From assembly GCA_044348005.1 (NCBI GenBank), contig JBIKTR010000002.1, forward strand, positions 62,001 through 126,000: a stretch of 64,000 nt of DNA, in the 5' to 3' direction. The DNA comes from JAJTHC01 sp044348005. GTDB taxonomy: Bacteria > Cyanobacteriota > Vampirovibrionia > Vampirovibrionales > JAJTHC01. The notes below the pieces were generated by a model that saw nothing but the letters and a program-made list of their open reading frames with translations, ran no database searches and was not told the origin of the DNA. Shown here piece after piece: positions 1 through 8,525 of the stretch. Made by a program: the position numbers and the translations under genes. Each line of letters begins with the position of its first letter. Positions within the stretch are counted from its first letter, which is position 1.

Positions 1-32
1 GAGACACTGTACAGGAAACTCTAAACTTGGCT

Positions 33-69
33 ATAAAAGCAGGAGGATGCTTGAATCACCCTCCTGCTT
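33..69 (-). terminator. Rho-independent terminator of the chemotaxis operon
   Basis: Read on the minus strand, an 8-bp stem GCAGGAGG/CCTCCTGC (67-60 with 46-39) is followed by TTTTAT. It lies just downstream of the last chemotaxis gene, which stops at 95, so it most likely ends the che transcript. Confidence 0.8.
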
Positions 70-94
70 CAACACTTAAAAATGGGCAGGGAAG

Positions 95-463
95 CTAGGC
101 CTTCACCGCACGCAATTGTTCAATTTTTTGGGAAAAATCTTCAGAACTAAAGGGCTTGACTAAATAGTTGTTCGCCCCTGCTTGAATGGCAATGACGACA
201 TTATTGCGTTCACCTTCTGTGGTTACCATCATGATCGGGGTGGTGATTTGAGCTTCTCGCAATTTACGGACGACATCAATCCCCAATAAACCTGGCATAT
301 TCCAATCCATTAGAATCAAATCAAAGTTTTCTTTTGAAGCAGCTTCCAAACCTTCAAGGCCGTCGGTGGCTTCGGTTACGTCTTCAATTCCACATTGCTT
401 TAATTCACGAATAAGTACTTTACGCATTACAGCGGAATCATCTACAACTAAAACATTTATCAT
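95..463 (-). CDS. cheY: CheY-like single-domain response regulator (second copy)
   Basis: This is a 122-residue stand-alone receiver domain. It shows the acidic pair D8-D9, the phospho-acceptor D53 in LMDWNMP, the switch Thr in VTTEG near residue 81 and the Lys in VKPF near 103. There is no output domain, so it should act by protein-protein binding after phosphotransfer from CheA. It is the last gene of the che operon, behind cheX, and resembles the other receiver at 1145-1534. Which of the two addresses the motor or pilus and which acts as phosphate sink cannot be told from sequence. Confidence 0.9.
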   Translation of the reverse strand: MINVLVVDDSAVMRKVLIRELKQCGIEDVTEATDGLEGLEAASKENFDLILMDWNMPGLLGIDVVRKLREAQITTPIMMVTTEGERNNVVIAIQAGANNYLVKPFSSEDFSQKIEQLRAVKA

Positions 464-530
464 TATTATAACCTTTACCTAAACATTGAGGGATGCTAAA
501 TTACCGACAACTAAACACGAGTTCCTTTAT

Positions 531-1031
531 TTAATAGGTTTGAAAGTTGACTTGAAGATGAAAAAGTTCACCTTCAATATCAAAAGACAAGAGCAAGTAG
601 GATGTTTCAGGATTGCCTGTTTCAAGTTCAGTTCCCTCCCCTAAAACCACGCTTGGCAAAGAAAGACTGTATAAGGTGTTGTCTTCTTGAGACAAGGCCA
701 CTTTCGTACGGCCTGAAATCATGTTAATGAGTTCACCCATACCATCAATCATATCTTCACGTTGTACGTCTTCTTTGGGAATACCGAGTAAACGACTGAC
801 CATCAGTTTGGTCAACATTTCACTAAAGGAAAGGGCAAAGATGCCTTCTCCATGATCACCTGAAATACCTATGACGCTGGAAATATCGCCTTTAAACTTA
901 AATGTTTTAACAGGCTTTACGTCTTGCAAGGTTACGGAAGTTCCTGCCATAATGCCTAAAACATCAGTGACAGAATCCATGAGGTTATGTACCAGTTTGG
1001 CATCTAACGCATTACGAAATTGGGTGTGCAT
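531..1031 (-). CDS. cheX: CheX-family CheY-P phosphatase
   Basis: A 166-residue protein of the CheC/CheX/FliY class, which dephosphorylates CheY-P. The diagnostic helix is GELINMISG, with catalytic E100 and N103 (the ExxN pattern). Only one such helix is obvious, as in CheX, whereas CheC normally has two. It sits between two cheY genes, which fits a role in resetting one or both receivers. No CheZ is visible. Assignment to CheX rather than another single-motif CheC-like protein rests on the motif count and context. Confidence 0.8.
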   Translation of the reverse strand: MHTQFRNALDAKLVHNLMDSVTDVLGIMAGTSVTLQDVKPVKTFKFKGDISSVIGISGDHGEGIFALSFSEMLTKLMVSRLLGIPKEDVQREDMIDGMGELINMISGRTKVALSQEDNTLYSLSLPSVVLGEGTELETGNPETSYLLLSFDIEGELFHLQVNFQTY

Positions 1032-1144
1032 AAGGTAAACTCACTTTATTACTAGGGGTTAGTTGTGCGTTGTACTAGTACATTCGTCAAAGAAAGGGAA
1101 AGACTAAAGGCATTGTTAGAGTTTGTTACATTTATAAAAGAAAG

Positions 1145-1534
1145 CTAACTAAAGTCCAGCATTTCTTGCGGGAGGCATTCCATCATTTTGGTAAGTAGCT
1201 CATCTTCTGTAAAGGGTTTAGTCAAGTATTGAGCCGCCCCTGCTTTGATGGCCCCGATCATTTTTTCACGTTCGCCTTCTGTGGTAACAATCATGACGGG
1301 GATATTAGATAAAGCGGGATCTGCTTTGATGGACTTTAGCGTTTCTATGCCGTCCAAATTCGGCATATTACAATCCAGCAAAACGAGTTCTACATCCGCA
1401 GAATGGGCCTTGAGTTGTTCCAAACCTTGAAGACCATCTTCAGCTTCAAGCATGTCATAGCCGAGTGCTTGGATAGGGCCTCTCATAATTTTACGAATGA
1501 GACGAGAATCATCAACAGATAAGATGTAAGGCAT
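1145..1534 (-). CDS. cheY: CheY-like single-domain response regulator (first copy)
   Basis: A 129-residue receiver domain with D8-D9, phospho-acceptor D54 in LLDCNMP, switch Thr in VTTEG and Lys in TKPF. It lies between cheR and cheX on the minus strand, with short gaps consistent with one transcript. It shares the TTEGE loop with the receiver at 95-463, so the two are probably paralogues specialised for different partners. Confidence 0.9.
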   Translation of the reverse strand: MPYILSVDDSRLIRKIMRGPIQALGYDMLEAEDGLQGLEQLKAHSADVELVLLDCNMPNLDGIETLKSIKADPALSNIPVMIVTTEGEREKMIGAIKAGAAQYLTKPFTEDELLTKMMECLPQEMLDFS

Positions 1535-1574
1535 AATTGAAGAATCCTTCTGATTATTAAAAATTAAAAAGGGT

Positions 1575-2444
1575 CTACCCTCTTAGTCTAAAAACGGTTG
1601 TTTTACCGATGCTTTGAGGGATGAAAGGGGTTTGCAAACCAGTGAGGTTTTCAGTGGCTCCTAAAACAAGGTAGCCATTAGGTTTAAGCATTTTTGCGAG
1701 ACGATTAAAGAGGAGTTGTCTAAATTCGGCACTAAAATAAATGGCCACGTTTCTTAGGCAAATAAGATCAAAGTTCTGGCCTACGCTATTGGTTAAGTCT
1801 TCGCCTAAGTTGGCGATCTTAAACTCGCATAAGGCTTTGACTTCATCTCGAACGACGTGGACTCTGCCTTGTGAGTCAAAGAATTTGTTCTTACGTTCAG
1901 GACTAATGCCACGGCCCATGGCCAAAATGTCATAACGCGCAAGTTTAGAAAGTGCAATTGAAGAAGAGGCAACGTCCGTCCCTAAAATATGAACCCGATG
2001 TTTTGGAATAATTTCAAGGTGAGGATGGGCTTCTGCATATTCATGCACCAGCATGGCTAAGGAATAGGGTTCTTGCCCTGTAGAACAGGCAGCGCTCCAA
2101 AGTTTAATAGAACCGATAGGATTTTGATTAAGTAAATCAGGAAGGATGGTGGAGGCGATGGTTTCATAGGGATGTACATCCCTAAACCACAAGGTTTCTT
2201 TTGTGGTCATGGCGTCAATTACAAGTGGTTTAAGTTTGACTTGGGCGGAGGTTTTCATTAACTGAATAAAATCACTATAACTGGCACAATTGTATTCAAT
2301 TAAGGTTTTAAGTAACCGTGTTTCCAAAAGGTATTGCTTACTCGCGTCAAGCTGAATGCCACATAGGCCTTCAACCAATTGGCATAACTGAAGCAATTCA
2401 TTTGCTGTCATGGGGTGAATATCGGCGTTAAGGACGGAACACAT
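1575..2444 (-). CDS. cheR: Chemotaxis methyltransferase CheR
   Basis: A 289-residue SAM-dependent glutamate O-methyltransferase acting on chemoreceptors. The N-terminal all-alpha CheR domain covers about residues 12-70. The Rossmann-type catalytic domain follows, with the SAM-binding stretch SAACSTGQEPYS near 118, LGTDVASS, and the FDLICLRNVAIYF signature near 230. The usual motif reads RNV-Y/L-IYF; here it is RNVAIYF. The start ATG has an AAGGA Shine-Dalgarno about 10 nt upstream. It is 15 nt downstream of cheB. No receptor gene lies in the window, so its substrates are encoded elsewhere. Confidence 0.93.
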   Translation of the reverse strand: MCSVLNADIHPMTANELLQLCQLVEGLCGIQLDASKQYLLETRLLKTLIEYNCASYSDFIQLMKTSAQVKLKPLVIDAMTTKETLWFRDVHPYETIASTILPDLLNQNPIGSIKLWSAACSTGQEPYSLAMLVHEYAEAHPHLEIIPKHRVHILGTDVASSSIALSKLARYDILAMGRGISPERKNKFFDSQGRVHVVRDEVKALCEFKIANLGEDLTNSVGQNFDLICLRNVAIYFSAEFRQLLFNRLAKMLKPNGYLVLGATENLTGLQTPFIPQSIGKTTVFRLRG

Positions 2445-2459
2445 AGGGGAAAATCCTTT

Positions 2460-3116
2460 TTACTGACTCGCAAGTTCACTAATACGGTGGGCAAGTCCTT
2501 CAAGTGAAAGAGCTTCATCGCTTAGGTGGGCTTCTACGACCGCTTTGGGCATACCATACACCACGCAGGAAGAGGCTTCTTGCGTTAAACAATAGGTGGG
2601 GATACGTTGCTTTAAGTGGCTAACACCGTCGCAACCGTCTCTGCCCATGCCTGTCATCACAACAGCAAGAACGCCGTTTTTATAAGTTTGACTCGCGGAT
2701 TGAAAAAGCACATCCACCGAAGGGCGACAAGAACGCACTGGAGCATCATCACTAAGAACGATATGAACCCCCGTTTTTGGCTGACGTTCAAACTTTGTGT
2801 GTACGCCTCCAGGTGCTAAATAGATAGTACCTGCTTGAAGCTTTTCACCGTCTTCGGCTTCTTTTACTTTAAGGCGACTCACTTCATTCAGGCGTTCTGC
2901 AAGCCACGCCGTAAAATGAGTCGGCATATGTTGCACAATCACAATAGGGGACTTGATATTGGGTGAAATTTTTTCAAGCAACACCGTCAAGGCAACAGGC
3001 CCTCCTGTTGAAATGCCAATCACCACGACTTCAACACGAGAGGGTACGGCTTGCTTACCCGTGCTGCGAAGTGACGTTCGTACATGGGTAGATGATGAAG
3101 GAAATGTAGTCAACAC
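2460..3116 (-). CDS. cheB: CheB-type methylesterase/deamidase lacking a receiver domain
   Basis: A 218-residue protein that is essentially only the CheB catalytic domain. The catalytic triad can be placed: S36 in GISTGGP, H63 in QHMP and D160 in MTGMGRDG. Typical CheB is about 350 residues with an N-terminal receiver that restrains the esterase until phosphorylated; here only about 28 unstructured residues precede the domain. The start is GTG at 3116 with AGAGG 5 nt upstream, and no receiver-like sequence lies in frame above it. Regulation must differ from classical CheB, perhaps constitutive or acting through a separate receiver. Confidence 0.9.
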   Translation of the reverse strand: MLTTFPSSSTHVRTSLRSTGKQAVPSRVEVVVIGISTGGPVALTVLLEKISPNIKSPIVIVQHMPTHFTAWLAERLNEVSRLKVKEAEDGEKLQAGTIYLAPGGVHTKFERQPKTGVHIVLSDDAPVRSCRPSVDVLFQSASQTYKNGVLAVVMTGMGRDGCDGVSHLKQRIPTYCLTQEASSCVVYGMPKAVVEAHLSDEALSLEGLAHRISELASQ

Positions 3117-3150
3117 ATGAACCTCTTTTTACAGAATCGGTTACGTTGTA

Positions 3151-3627
3151 CTAAACAGTCGTCAAAGAAGCGCTGAGGGCTTCTTTTAATATGTTCGACA
3201 TGTTCAGGATCGTCACAATCCCTTCAGGTCTTTTCAATACCGCCTCAATCCAACGGGCGTCTAATTCATTGAGATTGGCAGGGGGTGCATCCAGTTCCGC
3301 TTCAAAATACGGCAATACATCTCCAATCGCATCGACGCTAAAGCCAATGCGATCCACTGGGGAAAGCCCTTCTTGAGCGTAGGCTTCATTCCGTAAAAGA
3401 ATGTTATATTTACCGTGTTGTAGTGTTAAAGAAGTTTGCTTAAAAATTTTGGTTAAATCCACCAGCGTTACAATTTGCCCCCGCAAATTGATTAAGCCTT
3501 GAACATAGGTCATGGCTAAAGGCACAGGGGTATGTTCCATTTGTGGAATGATTTCACGTACATCCAGCAGTGGGATTCCACAGATGACTTCACCAAATTT
3601 AAACGTAATCAGTTTTTGTTCTAACAT
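3151..3627 (-). CDS. cheW: CheW coupling protein
   Basis: A 158-residue CheW-like SH3-fold protein that links receptors to CheA. It shows the typical opening (LITFKFGEVICGIPL), the interface segment IIPQMEHTPVP, and GLINLRGQIVTLVDL, the most conserved CheW motif. It lies directly downstream of cheA. The C-terminal region includes an acidic segment, FEAELDAPPANLNELDARW, that is longer than in minimal CheW proteins. Confidence 0.92.
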   Translation of the reverse strand: MLEQKLITFKFGEVICGIPLLDVREIIPQMEHTPVPLAMTYVQGLINLRGQIVTLVDLTKIFKQTSLTLQHGKYNILLRNEAYAQEGLSPVDRIGFSVDAIGDVLPYFEAELDAPPANLNELDARWIEAVLKRPEGIVTILNMSNILKEALSASLTTV

Positions 3628-3672
3628 AAAAGAAAAGTTCCTGTTTGTTGATAAAAATAGGCTAAATAACGA

Positions 3673-6378
3673 TTAAAATGCACCTGCTAAACTAGGGTGT
3701 ACTTCTACGCCAGCACGTTTTAATAGGGCATTGATATTGAGCAGTAAGGTAACCCGTTCCTGAATTAAGGCCGAACCATATAAGCACGGCTCTTCAATTA
3801 AGTCTGTGTCTAAACGGTAATCTACTTCAAGGCTGTCAATAATTTCAGCCACCCAAATCCCCACTTTCCCTTTGCCTGCCAAAGGTAAAATAAGGTATCC
3901 ATTTTCGTCTTCTAGGTTTGGGGTTCTGATGTTTAAATACTGTTCTAGGCGAATAATAGAAATGGTTTCATTGTGCATGCGCACAAATTCACGATGACCA
4001 ACGGATTCTATTTTCTTGGCCTTAATGTATTCTAAACGCAAGACTTCCGCCAAAGGTACGGCAAAGGGTTCTTGAGGGTGATTTTGAAACAGTAAAACCG
4101 ATTGCTTTTCAAGTAAGGGAGACAATAAATTACCCGCGGGGTCAAATTCAAACCCATCCACAATGGACGTGCTACTGCGTTGTTTTTCCAGTTCTTGCCG
4201 ACGTAAGTGTTCTGTTTGTACGCCACTAAAGTCCAGTTCACTTTGTGTGGCAATACCCACCACGTCGCAAATCATGGCCACACTGCCATCCCCCATAATG
4301 GTTGTACCACTAAAGGCATGCACATTTTTAATCAGTGTTGACAGGGGTTTTACGACAATGTCTTCAATGTCATAGGCTTCATCTACAATTAAACCGTATT
4401 GATTAATCCCCACGCTTAAGACCAATAAAGTGTAATCGCTTTCGGGGGATTGACGTCTAATTTCAGGGATTTGTTCAATGGCAATAGGGTCATTAAAGCG
4501 CGCATCTTCAATCGTTCGACGCGCTTCATTGGGCTTTCTAAGGTTCAACACATCAGCAAGCTTGACTAAAGGGAGCCAATTGCCTCTTAAACGTAAGACA
4601 GACGCTTGCCCAATACGTTCAATACGTTGATGCACTTCATTGGCTTTTACACGCACCAGTTCCAGTAAGTTTACCCGAGGCACCGCAAAGCGTTCTTCAC
4701 CCACCCCAACCACTAAACAAGGAATAATGGCCAAAGTCAACGGCAATTGTAAGATTACGGCTGATCCCTTCCCTAAGGTGGATTCCAAATACACATGGCC
4801 CCCTAAGGCTTCAATGTTGGCGCGCACCACATCCATGCCGACCCCTCGCCCAGAAAGATCCGTCACGGCTTCGGCGGTGGAAAGGCCTGCATGAAAAATA
4901 AGGTTTAACTTTTCTTGATGGCTTAAATCATCAAATTCAGCTTGGCTCATTACGCCATTGGCAATTGCTTTGCGTCCCAAAGCTTCTGTGTCAATGCCTT
5001 TACCGTCGTCTTCAATACGTAAGTGAATTTGCCCCGCTTCATGGAACGCATGCAAGGTAATGGTGCCAGAAGGAGATTTACCTGCTGCTTTTCGTTGTTC
5101 AGGGGATTCAATGCCGTGATCACAAGCATTACGGATCATATGCGTCAAGGGGTCACTTAAGCCTTCTAAGATGCTTTTGTCCAGTTCTACGTCTTGCCCA
5201 ATCATTTGTAGCTGGATTTTTTTGTTTAATTGTTTCGCAAGATCACGCACAACACGAGGGAAACGCCTAAAGACGTTTTCAATCGGTTGCATGCGGGTTT
5301 GCATAATGTGATCTTGTAACTGATTGGTGACGGTGTTAATACTTTCTAACACTTGAACGAAGCTTTCGTTTTTGGTGCTAAGTTGTTTGTCCGATTGAAC
5401 GGCACGCATCAGTTGATTGCGAGCCAGTACCAGTTCACCCGCAAAATCCATGAGCGTATTCAACAAATCCACACGTACCCGAAGGGTGTCATAACTCACT
5501 TCGGCATTTGAAGCACTAGGGGCTTCGACTTTAATTTCAGGCGTTTTATTGTAAAATTCAGTGTCCGTTTGTTCTACATAAACGCTTTCATCCACAACAG
5601 GGACTTCATAATCTTCTAACTGTGATTCTGCAATGTCTAAGGCATGTAACACCAAGTCTTTTTCCAAAACGGTTGCAAATAGCACATTGAAATTCGGAGG
5701 CGGAGCATCGCTTTCCTGTTCAGAAACAGTACTGGCTAAAACGACACCAATGGAGTCAACAGTACCCATGAAATCCTTATAGCTCCGGTGCATGTCAAAT
5801 AAATGTAGGTTTGTGTCCAATTTAGCCACATAGACAAACTGACCCAAACGTTTCGCTTTTTCGATGCAGTCGCTTTCAACACAAAGAGAAGGATTGACTT
5901 TTTCATTATGTACACGGACTTTTGATTCATTGGTGTGTTGAACGGGTTGAGCCAAGGTAAGGGAAGCAGGGCCGTCTATGTAGGGGGTGTCTGCCTTGGT
6001 GTAGTGTGTAAGGGCTTCTTCTAAAGCAGAAGTATCTAGTCGCTCACTCCGTTGAATATCTTCTACCATCACATTCAGTAAATCTACACCCATTAGTAAG
6101 GGTTCAACGACATGGGGATGAGGAATCAATACGCCGTCTCTTACTCGCATTAAGACGCTTTCCATTAGGTGAGACACTTGCTTTAAGCGTTCAAAACCAA
6201 AGAAGCCAGAAGCCCCTTTAATACTATGAATGGCTCTAAAAATACGGTTCACAATTTCTTGGCTGACTTCGGGGGCTTGTTTTTCAAGAGCCAATAAGTC
6301 AGGTTCAATGGATTCAAGATGCTCAGCACTTTCGCTTAAAAAGTCTTGTAATAGGGAATCGTCTTGATGTTCACTCAT
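3673..6378 (-). CDS. cheA: Chemotaxis histidine kinase CheA with two C-terminal CheW domains
   Basis: A 901-residue kinase and first gene of the operon. The N-terminal Hpt domain carries phospho-acceptor H51 in AIHSIKGASG. A long region of about residues 110-290 has no recognisable CheY-binding P2 motif. It is followed by the dimerisation helices (about 295-375), then the ATPase with N box MIRNACDHGIE, G1 DDGKGID and G2 GRGVGMDVV. A first CheW-like domain covers about 550-690 and a second about 745-890 (QNHPQEPFAVPLAEVLRLEY onward). Two CheW domains are unusual for a core CheA and recall CheA proteins of pilus or alternative-function systems. It should autophosphorylate and feed the two CheY proteins. 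Confidence 0.93.
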   Translation of the reverse strand: MSEHQDDSLLQDFLSESAEHLESIEPDLLALEKQAPEVSQEIVNRIFRAIHSIKGASGFFGFERLKQVSHLMESVLMRVRDGVLIPHPHVVEPLLMGVDLLNVMVEDIQRSERLDTSALEEALTHYTKADTPYIDGPASLTLAQPVQHTNESKVRVHNEKVNPSLCVESDCIEKAKRLGQFVYVAKLDTNLHLFDMHRSYKDFMGTVDSIGVVLASTVSEQESDAPPPNFNVLFATVLEKDLVLHALDIAESQLEDYEVPVVDESVYVEQTDTEFYNKTPEIKVEAPSASNAEVSYDTLRVRVDLLNTLMDFAGELVLARNQLMRAVQSDKQLSTKNESFVQVLESINTVTNQLQDHIMQTRMQPIENVFRRFPRVVRDLAKQLNKKIQLQMIGQDVELDKSILEGLSDPLTHMIRNACDHGIESPEQRKAAGKSPSGTITLHAFHEAGQIHLRIEDDGKGIDTEALGRKAIANGVMSQAEFDDLSHQEKLNLIFHAGLSTAEAVTDLSGRGVGMDVVRANIEALGGHVYLESTLGKGSAVILQLPLTLAIIPCLVVGVGEERFAVPRVNLLELVRVKANEVHQRIERIGQASVLRLRGNWLPLVKLADVLNLRKPNEARRTIEDARFNDPIAIEQIPEIRRQSPESDYTLLVLSVGINQYGLIVDEAYDIEDIVVKPLSTLIKNVHAFSGTTIMGDGSVAMICDVVGIATQSELDFSGVQTEHLRRQELEKQRSSTSIVDGFEFDPAGNLLSPLLEKQSVLLFQNHPQEPFAVPLAEVLRLEYIKAKKIESVGHREFVRMHNETISIIRLEQYLNIRTPNLEDENGYLILPLAGKGKVGIWVAEIIDSLEVDYRLDTDLIEEPCLYGSALIQERVTLLLNINALLKRAGVEVHPSLAGAF

Positions 6379-6740
6379 TTGGGAGGTCCTTATATTGATC
6401 CGTTAAAAGGTTAATGTTTTATGGGGGTTTTGAAGTCTGTAAAAAGGCTTCGTTGTTTACGGGGTTCCTGTATTAAGCTGTACTTCCGATACATCTGTCA
6501 ACATCGGTTCTAAGAAGGCAGGGGGTCTGTACTTAATTCATAAAATAAGATGTCAAAACGACACGTTTATAACTATATGAGTAGGACTTCATGATTAGCC
6601 TTCAACGACAAACGTTACGCTAACTTAGACGACCACGTTCAATCATTGTAAAGGGGCACCACTTCATTATGGAATGTCGACCAGCCTTTTCAATCATTCA
6701 GGGGATGAATGTTCTCTATATATTTTCAATGATTTTAAAA
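6379..6740. other. Intergenic region upstream of cheA
   Basis: This 362-bp gap separates cheA from the nuclease gene, both on the minus strand, so it should hold the che promoter. A TTGACA hexamer lies on the minus strand at 6556-6551, but no good -10 follows at 16-18 bp, so no promoter is claimed. No coding sequence or strong hairpin was recognised. Confidence 0.5.
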
Positions 6741-7430
6741 TCATCCATTCAAAGGAAGCTTCCACAATCCGCGTTTTTCAGATTGAGCCTTTCTTTCTAG
6801 GCGTTTCATTTCGTCTTGATGAGCGTAATTGGGGGCGTAAATCATCACCTTGGCCAGCCCCGATTTCAATAAACCTTCATTAACACTTAGGCCACCTGTT
6901 GGCTGTAAATAAACCCATGCTAGGGTTCTACCATAACGGTCTCTGATTTTTTTGTCAAATTCTAAGTAAACAACCTTATTTTGGGTCAACCCTTGGGTAT
7001 ATGCCTTCGCTTCTAAGCCAAAGGGTTGCGGTTTACCACTAGGGTTTCGCTTGGAACGTTTGGTTTCTGGGGTATCTACTTGTAAAAAACGAATGTTTTC
7101 GTTGGGGGATTCTAGCAAGCCATTGCCGTTTAGATCACACGAAATGGTGTCTCCGTCAATGATTTTGAGAACGTTGCATGGTTTTCGAACACTAAACCCC
7201 AGCGGGGTGCTTAACTGTTTTGTAGGGGCTTGATTGGGCGTTTGATCCTGAGGCGTTGAGGTCCGTAGGTGTGTTTGTTTTTTTACAGAAGAAGATCGAC
7301 GCTCAAGGGAAGGGGAAAGAGGAGGCGATGTTAAATTCACCCATTCATTGGGGAGTAGTAAAATCCCAATAAACACCGCAAGTATTAAGATAAAGCGTTT
7401 GCGCAAAAAGCGAAAACCCGTTTTTTTCAT
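6741..7430 (-). CDS. Membrane-anchored or exported thermonuclease-family (SNase-like) protein
   Basis: A 229-residue protein starting at ATG 7430, with AAGGGG 5 nt upstream (two further codons in frame are less likely). An N-terminal basic stretch plus hydrophobic segment (about residues 8-28) indicates an uncleaved anchor or signal. After a Ser/Thr/Pro/Gln-rich linker, the OB-fold nuclease domain covers about 90-225. Catalytic signatures of staphylococcal nuclease are present: DGDT, RFLQVDTPET, the basic/aromatic RDRYGRTLAWVY, and a final RGLWKLP. An insert DLNGNGLLE between DGDT and RFLQVD resembles a Ca-binding loop. It probably degrades extracytoplasmic nucleic acid. Confidence 0.85.
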   Translation of the reverse strand: MKKTGFRFLRKRFILILAVFIGILLLPNEWVNLTSPPLSPSLERRSSSVKKQTHLRTSTPQDQTPNQAPTKQLSTPLGFSVRKPCNVLKIIDGDTISCDLNGNGLLESPNENIRFLQVDTPETKRSKRNPSGKPQPFGLEAKAYTQGLTQNKVVYLEFDKKIRDRYGRTLAWVYLQPTGGLSVNEGLLKSGLAKVMIYAPNYAHQDEMKRLERKAQSEKRGLWKLPLNG

Positions 7431-7464
7431 AAGCACCCCTTCTTTTTACATCCTTAAAGTGTGC

Positions 7465-7496
7465 AAAAGCCCTTATTTTTAAAAATAAGGGCTTTT
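7465..7496 (-). terminator. Perfect palindrome terminator after korB
   Basis: Bases 7465-7480 and 7481-7496 form a perfect 16-bp inverted repeat (AAAAGCCCTTATTTTT with its complement). The U-rich 3' arm gives a bidirectional Rho-independent terminator. It lies between the end of korB and the start of the nuclease gene, so it should end the korAB message. Confidence 0.8.
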
Positions 7497-7520
7497 CCGA
7501 TATTCAACGCTTCACACGAC

Positions 7521-8525
7521 TTAGACGACAAACTCTTCACAAGCGGAAGTCAAATCCGTATTCGCAATAAAATCTTCGTTGTGAAAGGGTACATCCATGG
7601 GGGCATATTCACGCAACAATGGAATGTTTGTTTTCAGACGATCGGCATAAGTGGGTAAGTTCACTTTCCAATAAGTGCCTAAAACCACACGATCCGTCAA
7701 CTTGTATGCTTCAGCAATCGCCGCGATTTTTTTGGCTTGATACGCTTCTAAATCGTCGGGGTCTTCTACGAAACCAGTATAGCCCGTTTCTTCCAAGTAC
7801 TGTAAACGGGGCAACTCGCTTTGACCTGAATTCACCGTTTCCGTATAGTATTCCTTCGGATGCAAGTCATTGTAAGTGGGGCAAGGTTGATGAACATCTA
7901 CCAAGCTAACCCCACGATGATTGATCGCATCCATAATGGTTTGCTTGAGATGCTTGGCATCAAAGGCGTAAGAACGCGCCACAAAGGTGAAGCCTGAAGC
8001 AATCGCCAAAGCAAGTGGGTTAATGGCTTGTGAAATATGAGGCAAGGCCAAGCTCTTAGGTTGCATGCCAACTTCTAAAGTCGGAGAAGCCTGCCCTTTG
8101 GTCAACCCATAGACTTCGTTGTCAAACACAATGTAGGTAATATCTACATTACGACGACCCGCGTGAATAAAGTGCCCAGCACCAATTCCGTAACCATCAC
8201 CGTCGCCCCCTGTGGCGATAACCACGTTATTGGGATTGGCGATTTTAGCACCTAACGCGTAAGGCAACACACGCCCATGCAGGGTGTGAATGCCATAGGC
8301 TTGAAGATATTGAGCGGACTTGCCTGAACAACCGATGCCTGCAAAAAACTCTACTTTCCAAGGTTGCAGTTGCAGTTCAGAAACGGCTTGCTGAATCGCA
8401 TTAACGATGCCAAAATCCCCACACCCCGGACACCAGTCAGGGTTCTTGTCTGAACGCAATTGAAAGGGCTTCAATTTAACGTCCAACGTTGGGAAGGATT
8501 GTTCGGTTTGTTGTTTAGTGGCCAT
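7521..8525 (-). CDS. korB: 2-oxoglutarate:ferredoxin oxidoreductase subunit beta
   Basis: A 334-residue TPP-binding subunit; the preferred start is ATG 8525, with AAAGGTGG 9 nt upstream. WCPGCGDFGI and CSGKSAQY mark the OFOR beta family, and GDGDGYGIGAGHF with DNEVYGLTKGQ forms the TPP/Mg site. No ferredoxin-type cysteine clusters are added. The gene overlaps the 3' end of korA by 11 bp, so the two subunits are co-translated. With KorA it catalyses reversible oxidative decarboxylation of a 2-oxoacid to an acyl-CoA with ferredoxin reduction. 2-oxoglutarate is the likely substrate, from the KorAB-type organisation; a broader 2-oxoacid range is possible. Confidence 0.9.
   Translation of the reverse strand: MATKQQTEQSFPTLDVKLKPFQLRSDKNPDWCPGCGDFGIVNAIQQAVSELQLQPWKVEFFAGIGCSGKSAQYLQAYGIHTLHGRVLPYALGAKIANPNNVVIATGGDGDGYGIGAGHFIHAGRRNVDITYIVFDNEVYGLTKGQASPTLEVGMQPKSLALPHISQAINPLALAIASGFTFVARSYAFDAKHLKQTIMDAINHRGVSLVDVHQPCPTYNDLHPKEYYTETVNSGQSELPRLQYLEETGYTGFVEDPDDLEAYQAKKIAAIAEAYKLTDRVVLGTYWKVNLPTYADRLKTNIPLLREYAPMDVPFHNEDFIANTDLTSACEEFVV

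Noticed and set aside
6551..6556. Minus-strand TTGACA as che promoter
   Set aside because: No acceptable -10 sequence at 16-18 bp.
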